A stretch of 64,000 nucleotides of DNA from Gordonia aichiensis NBRC 108223 (GTDB taxonomy: Bacteria; Actinomycetota; Actinomycetes; Mycobacteriales; Mycobacteriaceae): assembly GCF_000332975.1 (NCBI RefSeq), contig NZ_BANR01000001.1, positions 62,001 through 126,000 of the forward strand, read 5' to 3'. The position numbers and the translations under genes are program-made. Positions 48,899 to 58,350 of this stretch are shown here, piece by piece. Under the pieces are notes generated by a model. That model saw only the letters and a program-made list of their open reading frames with translations, was not told the origin of the DNA and did not search any database. Within the stretch, counting starts at the first letter, position 1. The number at the start of each line of letters is the position of its first letter.

Positions 48899-51421
48899 AT
48901 GGGTTCAGGTGCCGACACCCGGGGACGGCTCGAAGTCTTCCTCGGGTGTGCGCCCGGAGTGGGCAAGACCTACGAAATGCTCTCGCAAGCAAGAGGTCTC
49001 GCTGATGAAGGCGTCGACGTGGTGATCGCGGTTGTCGAGTCGCACGGGCGGTCGGCCACCGCTGCCCTCACCGACGGACTCGAGGAGATCCCGCGACGCG
49101 AGGAGGTCTATCGCGGCGCAGTCCTCGAGGAGATGGACCTCGATGCGGTGTTGGCCCGCGCTCCACGGGTGGCGCTGGTCGACGAACTCGCGCACACCAA
49201 TGCCCCCGGATCGCGAAATGCCAAGCGTTGGCAGGATATCGAGGAGCTGCGCGACGCGGGCATCGACGTGCTGACCACCGTCAACGTGCAGCATCTGGAG
49301 AGTCTGAACGACGTCGTCGCCCAGATCACAGGGGTCATCCAGCGCGAGACGGTCCCCGACGCCGTCGTGCGTGCGGCGGACGAGATCGAACTCGTCGACA
49401 TCGCGCCGCAGGCGCTGCGGCAACGACTCAGCGCGGGCAAGGTGTACCCCGCCGGACGCATCGACGGCGCGCTCTCGAACTACTTCCGACAGGGCAATCT
49501 CACGGCACTGCGCGAGCTGGCGCTGCTGTGGCTGGCCGATCGTGTCGACGACAATCTCGCCGACTATCGGGCGGCGCATGCGATCACCGACACGTGGGAG
49601 GCGCGCGAACGTGTGGTGGTGGCGATCACCGGTGGGCCCGAATCAGCGACTCTGATGCGGCGAGCGAGCCGCATCGCATCGCGGTCGAGTGCCGAGCTCG
49701 TGGTGGTGCACGTGGTCCGCGGCGACGGGCTCGTCGGGACACCGGCCGCCGAACTGTCACGACTTCACGAACTGGCCAAGGGCTTCGGCGCGCGCATCCA
49801 CACCGTGGTCGGTGACGACATCCCGTCGACGCTGTTGGATTTCGCGCGAGGCGTGAACGCAACACAGCTGGTTCTCGGAACCTCGCGACGCCCGCGTTGG
49901 CAACGCCTCTTCGATGAGGGTGTCGGCGCGAACGTCGTTGCGCGCAGCGGCAAGATCGACGTCCACATGGTCACCCACGACGAGACGCGACGCCGCAACC
50001 GACTCGACATCCGCGACACGCGCTTTCACCGACCACTGAGTTGGGTGGCCGCGATCGTCGTGCCGCTCGTCGTCACCGGTGTGCTCGCGTTTCTCGATCG
50101 CTGGCTCGGATTCGCCAGTGAGACCGCGCTGTTCTTCGTGACCGTGCTCGCCGTCTCGCTGCTCGGCGGAATCGGCCCGGCAGCGTTGTCCGCGGTGGTG
50201 TCGGGTCTGCTGCTCAACTACTTCTTCACCGATCCGCGTTTCACGTTCACCATCAACCAGCCAGACAATCTCATCACGATCCTTGTGCTGCTGGTTATCG
50301 CGATCGCGGTTGCCGCGCTGGTCGATTCGGCGGCGAGTAGACGACGGCAGGCGAACCTGGCCAGCCGCGATGCGGAGCTGTTGGCACTGTTTTCCGACGC
50401 GGTGCTCGGCGGCGCCGACGTCTCGGCGCTGCTGCAGCGGGTGCGTGAGACCTACGACCAGGGCGCGGTTGCTGTGGTGCACACGGCCGATGGCGGTCAC
50501 GTCGTCGACGCCGCTGTCGGCGACGACCCGCCACGGCGAGCCGAGGATGCCGACACGGTCTGCCCGGTGCCCGGTGGCGAATACGAATTGTTGTTGCGCG
50601 GGCCGAAACTCGGCGGGCGTGACCGGCGGGTGCTCACCTCGGTGGCGATCCAGGCCGCAGGCGCTGTGCAGCGGCGTCGACTTGAGCGTGAGGCGTCCGA
50701 GGCTCGTGCGCTGGCCCAGACCGACGAGATGCGCCGCGCGCTGCTCTCCGCCGTCAGCCACGACCTGCGGACACCGCTGGCGGGCGCCAAGGCCGCCGTG
50801 TCGAGTCTGCGTGCGAGCGACGTGACGTTCAGCCCCGAGGACACCGCCGAGCTCCTGGCCACGATCGAGGAGTCGGTGGATCATCTGTCGGCGCTGGTGG
50901 GCAATCTTCTCGATTCGTCGCGGCTCGCAGCGGGTGCGGTGCGGCCCAAGCTACAGCGCACCTACCTCGTGGAGGTCGTGCATCGTGCCGCGACCGCAGT
51001 GAGCTGGGTCGGTGGGCCAATCCCGGAGATCGCCTTCACCTTTCATGCGATGTGGGCGTTCACCGACAGTGGGCTGCTCGAACGTGTGCTGGCCAACCTG
51101 ATCGACAACGCCGTGCGCCACGGGGGCGGCGGTGGTGTCGCGGTGACCTCGGAGTCCGAGAGCGACGACGACGGGTTGGCGCGTACGGTCATTCGTGTGA
51201 TCGACCACGGGCCGGGTATTCCTGCCGATCGGCGAGACCAGATCTTCGACGCCTTTGTGCAGGGCGGCGACCGCAACGGAGCCGACGGCGGCGTCGGCCT
51301 GGGTCTGTCTGTGGCGCAAGGTTTCGTCGCGGCCATCGGTGGTGTTCTCGGCGTCGAGCAGACCCCCGGCGGCGGAACCACGATGGTTGTTTCGCTGCCC
51401 GCAGGAGACGACCATGAGTGA
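48899..51421 (+). CDS. kdpD: Sensor histidine kinase KdpD
   Basis: 840-aa osmosensor/K+ sensor. The N-terminal KdpD ATP-binding domain has GCAPGVGKT (16-24), followed by a Usp-like domain, four transmembrane helices (about 378-480), a GAF-like segment, the HisKA domain with His621 in SAVSHDLRTP, and the HATPase with NLIDNAVRHG. Domain order is the classical one. Same strand as and 30 bp after kdpC, so probably co-transcribed, in contrast to M. tuberculosis where kdpDE is divergent from kdpFABC. Confidence 0.95.
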   Translation: MGSGADTRGRLEVFLGCAPGVGKTYEMLSQARGLADEGVDVVIAVVESHGRSATAALTDGLEEIPRREEVYRGAVLEEMDLDAVLARAPRVALVDELAHTNAPGSRNAKRWQDIEELRDAGIDVLTTVNVQHLESLNDVVAQITGVIQRETVPDAVVRAADEIELVDIAPQALRQRLSAGKVYPAGRIDGALSNYFRQGNLTALRELALLWLADRVDDNLADYRAAHAITDTWEARERVVVAITGGPESATLMRRASRIASRSSAELVVVHVVRGDGLVGTPAAELSRLHELAKGFGARIHTVVGDDIPSTLLDFARGVNATQLVLGTSRRPRWQRLFDEGVGANVVARSGKIDVHMVTHDETRRRNRLDIRDTRFHRPLSWVAAIVVPLVVTGVLAFLDRWLGFASETALFFVTVLAVSLLGGIGPAALSAVVSGLLLNYFFTDPRFTFTINQPDNLITILVLLVIAIAVAALVDSAASRRRQANLASRDAELLALFSDAVLGGADVSALLQRVRETYDQGAVAVVHTADGGHVVDAAVGDDPPRRAEDADTVCPVPGGEYELLLRGPKLGGRDRRVLTSVAIQAAGAVQRRRLEREASEARALAQTDEMRRALLSAVSHDLRTPLAGAKAAVSSLRASDVTFSPEDTAELLATIEESVDHLSALVGNLLDSSRLAAGAVRPKLQRTYLVEVVHRAATAVSWVGGPIPEIAFTFHAMWAFTDSGLLERVLANLIDNAVRHGGGGGVAVTSESESDDDGLARTVIRVIDHGPGIPADRRDQIFDAFVQGGDRNGADGGVGLGLSVAQGFVAAIGGVLGVEQTPGGGTTMVVSLPAGDDHE

Positions 51422-52124
51422 CGGCATTCGCGTGCTGGTCGTCGACGACGAGCCGCAGTTGCTGCGTGCGCTGCGGATCAACCTGAGCGCCCGCGGTTTC
51501 GCCGTGACCACGGCGTCGACGGGAACCGCAGCGCTGACGGCGGCCGCCAAGGTCAATCCGCAGGTGGTGGTGCTCGACCTCGGACTTCCCGACATCGATG
51601 GGTTCACCGTCCTCGAGGGACTGCGCGGGTGGACCAACGTGCCCGTCATCGTGTTGTCGGCGCGCGGGGAGTCTGTCGACAAGGTGGCTGCGCTCGACGC
51701 CGGTGCCGATGACTACGTCACGAAACCCTTTGGGATGGACGAGTTCTTGGCACGCTTGCGCGCAGCGGTGCGTCGTGGGGTTGCTGCTCCGGACGCGTCT
51801 GAGGTGCCGGTGGTCGACGCGGGCGACTTCGTCGTCGACCTCAGCGCAAAGCAGGTGTCACGTCACGGAGAGCAGGTGCACCTGACCCCGACAGAGTGGG
51901 GCATTCTGGAACTGCTGGTGCGTAACGAGGGAAAACTGGTGGGGCAGCGAGACATTTTGAGTACTGTGTGGGGTCCCAAGTACCTCAATCAGACCAACTA
52001 TCTGCGTGTCTATCTCGCCAGTCTGCGTCGCAAACTCGAAGACGATCCGGCACATCCGGTGCACCTGCTCACCGAGGCGGGGATGGGGTATCGCTTCGTG
52101 CGGGGACAAGCGGCGACGCCGTGA
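51414..52124 (+). CDS. kdpE: Response regulator KdpE
   Basis: 236-aa OmpR-family regulator. Receiver domain with acidic pocket Asp11-Asp12, phosphoacceptor Asp55 (VVVLDLGLPD) and Lys near 104 (YVTKPFG). C-terminal winged helix ending GMGYRFV. Starts 8 nt inside kdpD. Its last 56 bp overlap the 3' end of the convergent racemase gene. Expected to activate the kdp promoter upstream of the leader gene. Confidence 0.95.
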   Translation: MSDGIRVLVVDDEPQLLRALRINLSARGFAVTTASTGTAALTAAAKVNPQVVVLDLGLPDIDGFTVLEGLRGWTNVPVIVLSARGESVDKVAALDAGADDYVTKPFGMDEFLARLRAAVRRGVAAPDASEVPVVDAGDFVVDLSAKQVSRHGEQVHLTPTEWGILELLVRNEGKLVGQRDILSTVWGPKYLNQTNYLRVYLASLRRKLEDDPAHPVHLLTEAGMGYRFVRGQAATP

Positions 52125-52833
52125 ACAGCTGACCGAGCCTGTCGGTGGGCGGGGTCATGCCCACCAGTCGCGCACCCTCCCACGCGGTCACCTGATTCGC
52201 GGTGAGTACGGGTTTGCCGATCTGGGCCTCCAGATCGGAGATCCAGGTGGCGGTGTGCAATGCGGTGTCGGGAACCAGAATAGCCTGTGCTGCAGGATGA
52301 TCGGCGGCCACAACCATGTCGAACAGAGCGTCGCCGTCGATGGTGCCCGCGTCCGACGCGGTGAGGATGTCGTTGGCGCGCATGCCGATGACCTCAATGC
52401 CGGCGCCCGCGAGAAATGTCGTGAAACCCGATGCCACGTCCGCGGGGTAGCTCGCCGCGACGGCAACCGTGTCGATGCCCAACGCCCGGCACGCGTGTGC
52501 GAATGCGAGTGATGTCGACGACGCGGGCAGTCCTGTGGCCTCCGCCAGCGCCGCGGCCTGGCTGTGCGCGCCGTCCCAGCCGTACAGGAAGCTGCCCGAG
52601 GTGCACGCCCACATCAGCGCCGCAGGGTGATGCTCGCCTGCGCGCTGCGCGCCCTCGAGGAGTCGATCGTCCTCGCCGACGGCACGCATGGCGTCGACGG
52701 TGTGATCGTCGGAATCGATCTCGGTGATGACCACGGGCAGTGTGATCGTGTGTCCGAGGGCGGTCTCGATCAGTCGGTAGTCGTCCTCGGCAGCGTGGCC
52801 CGGATAGAGAATTGCGATCGCAGCGGTTGTCAC
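52069..52833 (-). CDS. Asp/Glu racemase superfamily protein lacking the second catalytic cysteine
   Basis: 254 aa, paralogous to 42093-42863. The first catalytic cysteine is kept, Cys77 (MWACTSGSF), but where the paralogue has VSCT this protein has VPDT, so Asp189 replaces the second cysteine. A racemase needs two cysteines, so it is more likely an isomerase, decarboxylase or lyase variant. EutA-like proteins of ectoine clusters belong to this superfamily. ATG 52833. Divergent from amidase with the shared GntR-like operator; the 3' end overlaps kdpE antisense. Confidence 0.78.
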   Translation of the reverse strand: MTTAAIAILYPGHAAEDDYRLIETALGHTITLPVVITEIDSDDHTVDAMRAVGEDDRLLEGAQRAGEHHPAALMWACTSGSFLYGWDGAHSQAAALAEATGLPASSTSLAFAHACRALGIDTVAVAASYPADVASGFTTFLAGAGIEVIGMRANDILTASDAGTIDGDALFDMVVAADHPAAQAILVPDTALHTATWISDLEAQIGKPVLTANQVTAWEGARLVGMTPPTDRLGQLFTASPLVPARSDTPSPPR

Positions 52834-52852
52834 GTGTAGTCCTCCCGACTAG

Positions 52853-52878
52853 ATTGTCAACAATCCAACAATTGTTGG
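52853..52878. promoter_or_regulatory. GntR/FCD-like operator between racemase 2 and amidase
   Basis: Two adjacent palindromes: ATTGT-CA-ACAAT (52853-52864) and CCAACAATTGTTGG (52865-52878). The 18-nt portion 52855-52872 recurs upstream of the other racemase gene with one difference. It lies in the divergent promoter, 20 bp from one start and 28 bp from the other, and the GntR regulator gene is two genes downstream of the amidase. Confidence 0.7.
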
Positions 52879-52906
52879 TCTCACCGTAACGGAATACGAG
52901 GTGACC

Positions 52907-54343
52907 ATGCAGGACTCGGTGCGCGCGATGTCGGCGTCGGAACTCGGCGACGCCTATCGCAGTGGATTACTGAGCCCCGTCGACGTCGCTGCCGAGTTAC
53001 TCGACGCCATCGGGGAGGTGAACGGCGAGATCAACGCGTTCTGCCTCGTCGACGCGGACACGACGATGGCCGCCGCGCGGGAGTCAGCGGCGCGCTACGC
53101 GGAGTCGGCGGCTCTCGGCCCCCTCGATGGCGTGCCCGTGTCGATCAAGGACCTCCTGCTCACCGACGGCTGGCCGACGCTGCGCGGTTCGTTGACGATC
53201 ACGCCGGACGCGCAGTCGTGGAGTGTCGACGCCCCTGCGGTGGCTCGGCTCCGCGAAGCCGGCGCGGTTCCGCTCGGAAAGGTCACGACACCTGAGTTCG
53301 GTTGGAAGGGAGTGACCGACAGTCCGCGCACCGGGGTCACGCGCAACCCGTGGTCGTCGGACCGGACGTCAGGCGGATCGAGCGGCGGCAGCGCAGCAGC
53401 GCTTGCCGCGGGTCTCGGGCCACTGTCTGTGGGTACCGACGGAGGTGGTTCGATCCGGATTCCCGCGGCGTTCTGCGGGGTCGTCGGACTGAAGCCGACG
53501 CTCGGCCGTGTCCCGATGTATCCGCCGAGCCCGTTCGCGCCGGTGGCCCACGTCGGACCCATGTCACGCACGGTTCTCGACTGCGCGCTGCTGCTCGACG
53601 TGCTCAGTGGATTCGACTCGCGTGATTGGTCTGCCCTGGCTGCCCCCGACCCGCTTGCACCGTCACTTGCCGCGGGCGACGGAAGCCTCGTCGGAGTGCG
53701 CATCGCCTACAGCCCCGATCTCGGGTACGCGACCAATGATCAAGCAGTGCAGTCGAACACCGAGTCAGCGGTCGAAGTGCTACGCGGACTCGGTGCGGAG
53801 GTACACGAAGTCGACATCGGCTGGGACGATCCCGCCTGGGCCTACCACACCGTGTGGTTCGCAGGGGCCGCCGCAGTCGTCGGTGCCCTCGACCCGGCCG
53901 CGCGCAAACTCGTCGATCCGAAACTGCTTGCCGCGCTGGACCGGCACCACGACTTCAGTGCGCAGGACTACGTCGATGCCACTGCGCTGCGGATGTCGAT
54001 GGGGACGCAGATGGGTGCCCTGCACGAGGACTTCGACATCGTGGTGACTCCGTCGATGCCGTCCGTCGCGTTCGAGGCGGGTGTCGACGTGCCCGCCGGG
54101 TCGCAGTCGCAGGACTGGACGTCGTGGACACCCTACAGCTACCCCTTCAATCTCACCGGTCAACCGGCGATCACCGTACCGAGCGGGCTGGCCGCGTCTG
54201 GAGACTCGTTGCTGCCCACCGGGATACAGTTCGTTGGCGCACGCCACGACGATGCAACGGTGTTGCGTGTGGCCGCAGCGTACGAGGCTGCAGCGCCGTT
54301 TGCGTCGATCTCTTCCCTTGCACCCCAACGACAGTCAGGATGA
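52907..54343 (+). CDS. Amidase (amidase-signature family)
   Basis: 478 aa. The catalytic triad of the family is present: Lys in SIKDLL (about 80), cis-Ser in GGSSGGSAAA (about 158) and the nucleophile Ser in TDGGGSIRIP (about 182). It hydrolyses amide bonds; substrate unknown. ATG 52907 has GAGG at 5-nt spacing; GTG 52901 is possible. First gene of a probable operon amidase-DUF3830-gntR. Confidence 0.9.
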   Translation: MQDSVRAMSASELGDAYRSGLLSPVDVAAELLDAIGEVNGEINAFCLVDADTTMAAARESAARYAESAALGPLDGVPVSIKDLLLTDGWPTLRGSLTITPDAQSWSVDAPAVARLREAGAVPLGKVTTPEFGWKGVTDSPRTGVTRNPWSSDRTSGGSSGGSAAALAAGLGPLSVGTDGGGSIRIPAAFCGVVGLKPTLGRVPMYPPSPFAPVAHVGPMSRTVLDCALLLDVLSGFDSRDWSALAAPDPLAPSLAAGDGSLVGVRIAYSPDLGYATNDQAVQSNTESAVEVLRGLGAEVHEVDIGWDDPAWAYHTVWFAGAAAVVGALDPAARKLVDPKLLAALDRHHDFSAQDYVDATALRMSMGTQMGALHEDFDIVVTPSMPSVAFEAGVDVPAGSQSQDWTSWTPYSYPFNLTGQPAITVPSGLAASGDSLLPTGIQFVGARHDDATVLRVAAAYEAAAPFASISSLAPQRQSG

Positions 54344-54346
54344 TTC

Positions 54347-54844
54347 GTGTCCGACAGGTTCATCATCGTCACGCTCGCGTCGCGCGGGGTCAGTGCCCGA
54401 GCCCGATTGCTCGACGACGAGGCCCCGCGAACCGCCGCCGCGGTGTGGGATGCACTGCCACTGGGTGGCCAGGTCTTTCACGGCAAGTTCGCGCGAAACG
54501 AGATCTATACACTCACCCCGGCATTCGCCGAACAGGAGCCAGGCCAGGAGAACACCACCGTGACACCCATCCCCGGTGACCTGTGCTACTTCACGTTCGA
54601 CGGTGTATTGGACAATCCCGCATATGGTTACGAGTCGGATGCTGCACCCTCCGAGCACTCGCTGCTCATCGACCTCGCCGTGTTCTACGGCCGAAACAAC
54701 CTGCTGGTCAACGGCGACGTCGGTTGGGTTCCGGGAAATGTGTTCGCCACCATCACCGATGGGCTCGCCGAGTTTGCTTCCGCATGCAACGACATCTGGA
54801 TGGGCGGCGCTCGTGGCGAAACCCTGACATTTGCGCGCGCATAG
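54347..54844 (+). CDS. DUF3830 family protein
   Basis: 165 aa, cyclophilin-like fold (DUF3830). Segments GQVFHGKFARNEIY, GDLCYFTFDG and FYGRNNLLVNGDVGW are typical. In other bacteria DUF3830 genes occur beside amidase and Asp/Glu-racemase genes, as here. Biochemical function unknown. GTG start 3 nt after the amidase stop. Confidence 0.8.
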   Translation: MSDRFIIVTLASRGVSARARLLDDEAPRTAAAVWDALPLGGQVFHGKFARNEIYTLTPAFAEQEPGQENTTVTPIPGDLCYFTFDGVLDNPAYGYESDAAPSEHSLLIDLAVFYGRNNLLVNGDVGWVPGNVFATITDGLAEFASACNDIWMGGARGETLTFARA

Positions 54845-54868
54845 AGTACGAAGAAGAGGATGATCACG

Positions 54869-55594
54869 ATGGCAACGCGGAGACACCAGGGAGAATCGGC
54901 AGGGCGCCGGCGGGTGCTCGAGCCGATCGAGCAGGAGTCGACCCCTGCGATCATCGCTCGCAAGTTGCATGACGCGATCGCGAACGGTAACTTTCCGTCC
55001 GGTTCACAATTGACAGAGGCGGGCCTTGCGGCAGACCTGGGGGTCAGTCGGGGGCCGCTGCGGGAGGCGATGCAACGCCTCACCGCCGAGGGGTTGCTGG
55101 TGAGCCACCGCAACCGGGGCCTGTTCGTCGTCTCGATGGACGACGACGACATCCGCGACATGTATGTCGCACGAACCGCAGTTGAGCGCGCTGCGATCGA
55201 ACAGGTGATAGCCCACGCGGATCCGGAAGCGGTGGATGCCCTCGGTGACGCGGTCGCTGTGATGCGACGCCACATAGACGATCCGAACGGCGCTGATATG
55301 GCCGAGGCGGATATGCGGTTCCACCAGACGCTGGTGGAGTACGCGAGAAGTCAACGATTGTCGCGGCTGCACAGCACGATCCTCGTCGAAACGAGGATGT
55401 GCCTACGCGCGATGCGGGGAACGTACTCCTCGGGAAAGGAACGCACAGACGAACACCAGGCATTGGTGGACGCCATCGCAGCGGGGGATGCGCGGGCGGC
55501 CGACGCGCTGATGATCGAACACATGCGGGACGGGTTGCATCGTCTGGTCGGCGACGCCGACCGGGATGCCTCGCCCGCAGAAGCAGTTCTGTAG
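54869..55594 (+). CDS. GntR-family regulator with FCD domain
   Basis: 241 aa. The N-terminal wHTH has FPSGSQLTEAGLAADLGVSRGPLREAM (segments SQLTEAGLAADLGVSRG and PLREAMQRL) at about 40-70. The FCD domain (about 95-220) has MRFHQTLVEYARS and conserved His residues for a metal or acid ligand. ATG 54869 is 8 nt after GAGGA; ATG 54860 is too close. It probably binds the TTGT/ACAA-type sites at 42059 and 52853. Unlike EnuR, it has no MocR aminotransferase domain. Confidence 0.88.
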   Translation: MATRRHQGESAGRRRVLEPIEQESTPAIIARKLHDAIANGNFPSGSQLTEAGLAADLGVSRGPLREAMQRLTAEGLLVSHRNRGLFVVSMDDDDIRDMYVARTAVERAAIEQVIAHADPEAVDALGDAVAVMRRHIDDPNGADMAEADMRFHQTLVEYARSQRLSRLHSTILVETRMCLRAMRGTYSSGKERTDEHQALVDAIAAGDARAADALMIEHMRDGLHRLVGDADRDASPAEAVL

Positions 55595-55681
55595 CGGTGT
55601 GACCGCTCGAGTCGATCACCGCCCACCGATGTGAGTCACCGGTAAGACAGACTGGCCCTGATTTTCACCAGGAAGGCACAG

Positions 55682-57073
55682 ATGGCTACGGCAAACTCCT
55701 CGGCAACCTATGAGGAACTCGCGCCCGATCCGGAATCGCGAGAAGGCAAGGCGCTGCTGCGCAAAGCGATCGGCGCGTCGGCGATCGGCAACGCGACCGA
55801 GTGGTACGACTACGGCGTCTACGGCGTCAGCACCACATACCTGACGCACGCGTTCTTCCCCGGAAGCTGGGGGACAGTCCTGACGATGCTCGGCTTTGCG
55901 ATCTCCTTCGCGCTTCGCCCGCTCGGAGGCATGATTTGGGGCCCGATCGGCGATCGAATCGGCCGAAAGTCGGTACTCGCGATCACCATCGTGCTGATCT
56001 CAGGAGCGACAGCACTCATCGGTGTGCTCCCGACGCACGCAGTGGCAGGGATCTGGGCTCCGATTCTGTTGATCCTGCTCCGTGTCATCCAGGGATTCTC
56101 GACCGGCGGTGAGTACGGCGGCGCAGCCACGTTCATGGCCGAGTACTCACCGGACAAGAAGCGCGGCCACTACGGGTCCTTCCTGGAGTTCGGGACGCTC
56201 GCCGGGTTCAGTCTCGGAACCGCGTTGGTGCTGATTCTGGATCTGGCGCTCACCGACGAGCAGATGCAGACCTGGGGCTGGCGTATCCCGTTCCTGATGG
56301 CGCTGCCGATGGGTTTGATCGGGCTCTACCTGCGTTCGCAGGTCGAAGACACCCCGGTCTTCCAGGAGATCGAGAAGCAGGCCGTGGTCAAGGGTTCGGC
56401 GTGGTCACGCTTTGTCGATCTGTTGAGCAACTACTGGCGTCCGATCCTGATCATGTTCGGCATGGTGATCGCACTCAACGTCGCCAACTACACGCTGTTG
56501 TCGTATCAGCCGACATATCTGAAGAACACGATCAACCTCTCCGAGGATGCGGGCAACATCGTCGTCCTCATCGGGCAGTTGGTCATGATGTTGCTGATCC
56601 CGTTCTTCGGATCGATGTCGGACAGGACCGGCCGAAAACCGATGTGGTGGTTCTCGCTGATAGGCCTGTTCGTGTTCGCCCTGCCGCTGTACTGGCTGAT
56701 GGGCCAGGGATTTGCGTGGGCCATCGTCGGATTCGTCATCCTGGGTGTGCTCTACATACCGCAGCTGTCGACGATCTCGGCTACCTTCCCGGCGATGTTC
56801 CCGACCCAGGTGCGATACGCGGGATTTGCGATCTCCTACAACGTGGCGACCGCGGCGTTCGGCGGTACCGCACCACTGGTCAACGACTGGGTGATCAAGG
56901 TGTCCAACTGGAATCTGTTCCCCGCGGCGTACATGATGGGCGCCTGCGCGATCGGCATGGTGGCGCTGGTGTTCCTGAAGGAAACGGCCGGCGCGTCGCT
57001 GCGCGGTACCGGGATTCCGGAGAAGACCGACGACATCGCCGTGTCGGATGGAGCGGCTGTGTCGAAGGGCTAG
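55682..57073 (+). CDS. MHS-family (ProP-like) metabolite:H+ symporter
   Basis: 463 aa, 12 transmembrane helices of the MHS family. Typical: GNATEWYDYGVYG in helix 1, DRIGRKSVL in the helix 2-3 loop and RVIQGFSTGGEYGGA in helix 4. ProP-type members import betaine, proline and ectoine, but no long C-terminal coiled-coil is seen here. It lies after the gntR gene and facing the doe-like operon. The substrate is inferred to be the compound catabolised by this island. Confidence 0.9.
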   Translation: MATANSSATYEELAPDPESREGKALLRKAIGASAIGNATEWYDYGVYGVSTTYLTHAFFPGSWGTVLTMLGFAISFALRPLGGMIWGPIGDRIGRKSVLAITIVLISGATALIGVLPTHAVAGIWAPILLILLRVIQGFSTGGEYGGAATFMAEYSPDKKRGHYGSFLEFGTLAGFSLGTALVLILDLALTDEQMQTWGWRIPFLMALPMGLIGLYLRSQVEDTPVFQEIEKQAVVKGSAWSRFVDLLSNYWRPILIMFGMVIALNVANYTLLSYQPTYLKNTINLSEDAGNIVVLIGQLVMMLLIPFFGSMSDRTGRKPMWWFSLIGLFVFALPLYWLMGQGFAWAIVGFVILGVLYIPQLSTISATFPAMFPTQVRYAGFAISYNVATAAFGGTAPLVNDWVIKVSNWNLFPAAYMMGACAIGMVALVFLKETAGASLRGTGIPEKTDDIAVSDGAAVSKG

Positions 57074-57094
57074 CCGTGAGCTCGACAAGCTCGA

Positions 57095-58312
57095 TCAGCT
57101 GCTAGGACTGCCGAGCAGGTCGAGGGCCATCAGCGCGTACGCCTGTGCGGCGGTGTGCAGGTCGGCGACGGTGACGGACTCGTCGGGTTGGTGCGCCTGG
57201 GTGTTGATGTTGCCCGGGCCGCAGACGATCGCGGGAATCCCTAGGTCCCGGCTGACGAACCCACCGTCGCACGCCGCGGTCCAGCCGCCGATCGAGGTCC
57301 GTGCACCGACGTCGGTGAGTGCGTCGACCGCCGAGGTGACCAGCGGGTCGTCGGCCCGGGTCTCGAAGCCGGGCATCTCCATCGTCACCGCGACGTCGAC
57401 CTCGATGCCGTCGGAGTCGATCCCCGCCGCAGAGATCCGACCCCGTAGCCACTCGGCGACGGCCTCGGCGCTCTCGTCGGGCATGAGCCTGCGGTCGATG
57501 CCGAGCGACGCCATCGGGGCCACGACGGAGATGCCCTGGCCGCCGCTCATCGTCCCCACATTCCAGGTTCCCGAGCCGAGCAGGCCCGAGGCGCCTGCGG
57601 TCATGGTCTGGTGGTCGGCGCGGATGATGTCGATGATCGACGCGGCCGCGTAGATGGCACTGCGACCGTCGTCGGGTCTGCCGGAATGGGCGGCTCTGCC
57701 CACGATGTCGATCTCCAGATACGACGCCCCGCGACAACCTCGCACGACCGCCAGGTCGGTGGGTTCGGCGACGACGCATCCGACGAAGTCGCGCGACGCG
57801 TTCCGGTAGACCGCGTCCGGGCGGGCGACGAGATGGCGGACTCCTGCCCCGTGCTCCTCCTCATCGACGGTGCAGACCAGTTGCACCGGGCCGGACAGGA
57901 GGCCCTGCGCGGAAAGCGGAGCCAACGCCGACATCGCCGCGACGACCGCGGCGAGCCCGCCCTTCATGTCGACGGTGCCGCGTCCGGTCAACACGCCGTC
58001 GGAGAGTCTGGTGCGGTAGGGATCGCCGGTCCAACCCGGTCCCGCGGGCACGACGTCGGAGTGCCCGAGGAACATCAGCCCAGGACCGTCGCCGCCGGGA
58101 AGTGTCGCGACGAGGTTGGGACGACCGGGTGCCACCTCATAGGTGCTGACGGTGAATCCAGCCTCGCGGCAGGCGGTTTCGAGAACCGCGACAGCCTGTG
58201 CCTCGGTGCCGCCGGGATTCTCGCTCGGGGCGTCGACCAGCGCTCTGGTCAGCGCGACGATCTCGTCCGGACGGATTCGCGCCACCAGGGCCTCGGACTC
58301 GCTCACCGTCAC
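57095..58312 (-). CDS. M20 family deacylase (ArgE/DapE type)
   Basis: 405 aa zinc hydrolase. Metal ligands: GHSDVVP (His about 90), DMKGG, catalytic EEE of VDEEEHGAG, an EPTD segment and the C-terminal His in NTQAHQPDES. ArgE-like enzymes remove acyl groups from N-acyl amino acids, so N-acetyl-diaminobutyrate is a plausible substrate given the DoeA-like gene upstream. In known ectoine clusters this step is done by DoeB (AstE/AspA family), so this would be a non-orthologous replacement. GTG 58312 with GGAGGA. Confidence 0.88.
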   Translation of the reverse strand: MTVSESEALVARIRPDEIVALTRALVDAPSENPGGTEAQAVAVLETACREAGFTVSTYEVAPGRPNLVATLPGGDGPGLMFLGHSDVVPAGPGWTGDPYRTRLSDGVLTGRGTVDMKGGLAAVVAAMSALAPLSAQGLLSGPVQLVCTVDEEEHGAGVRHLVARPDAVYRNASRDFVGCVVAEPTDLAVVRGCRGASYLEIDIVGRAAHSGRPDDGRSAIYAAASIIDIIRADHQTMTAGASGLLGSGTWNVGTMSGGQGISVVAPMASLGIDRRLMPDESAEAVAEWLRGRISAAGIDSDGIEVDVAVTMEMPGFETRADDPLVTSAVDALTDVGARTSIGGWTAACDGGFVSRDLGIPAIVCGPGNINTQAHQPDESVTVADLHTAAQAYALMALDLLGSPSS

Positions 58313-58350
58313 TGGACTCCTCCCGTGTCGTCAGCCGGGCATGGCCGGGC

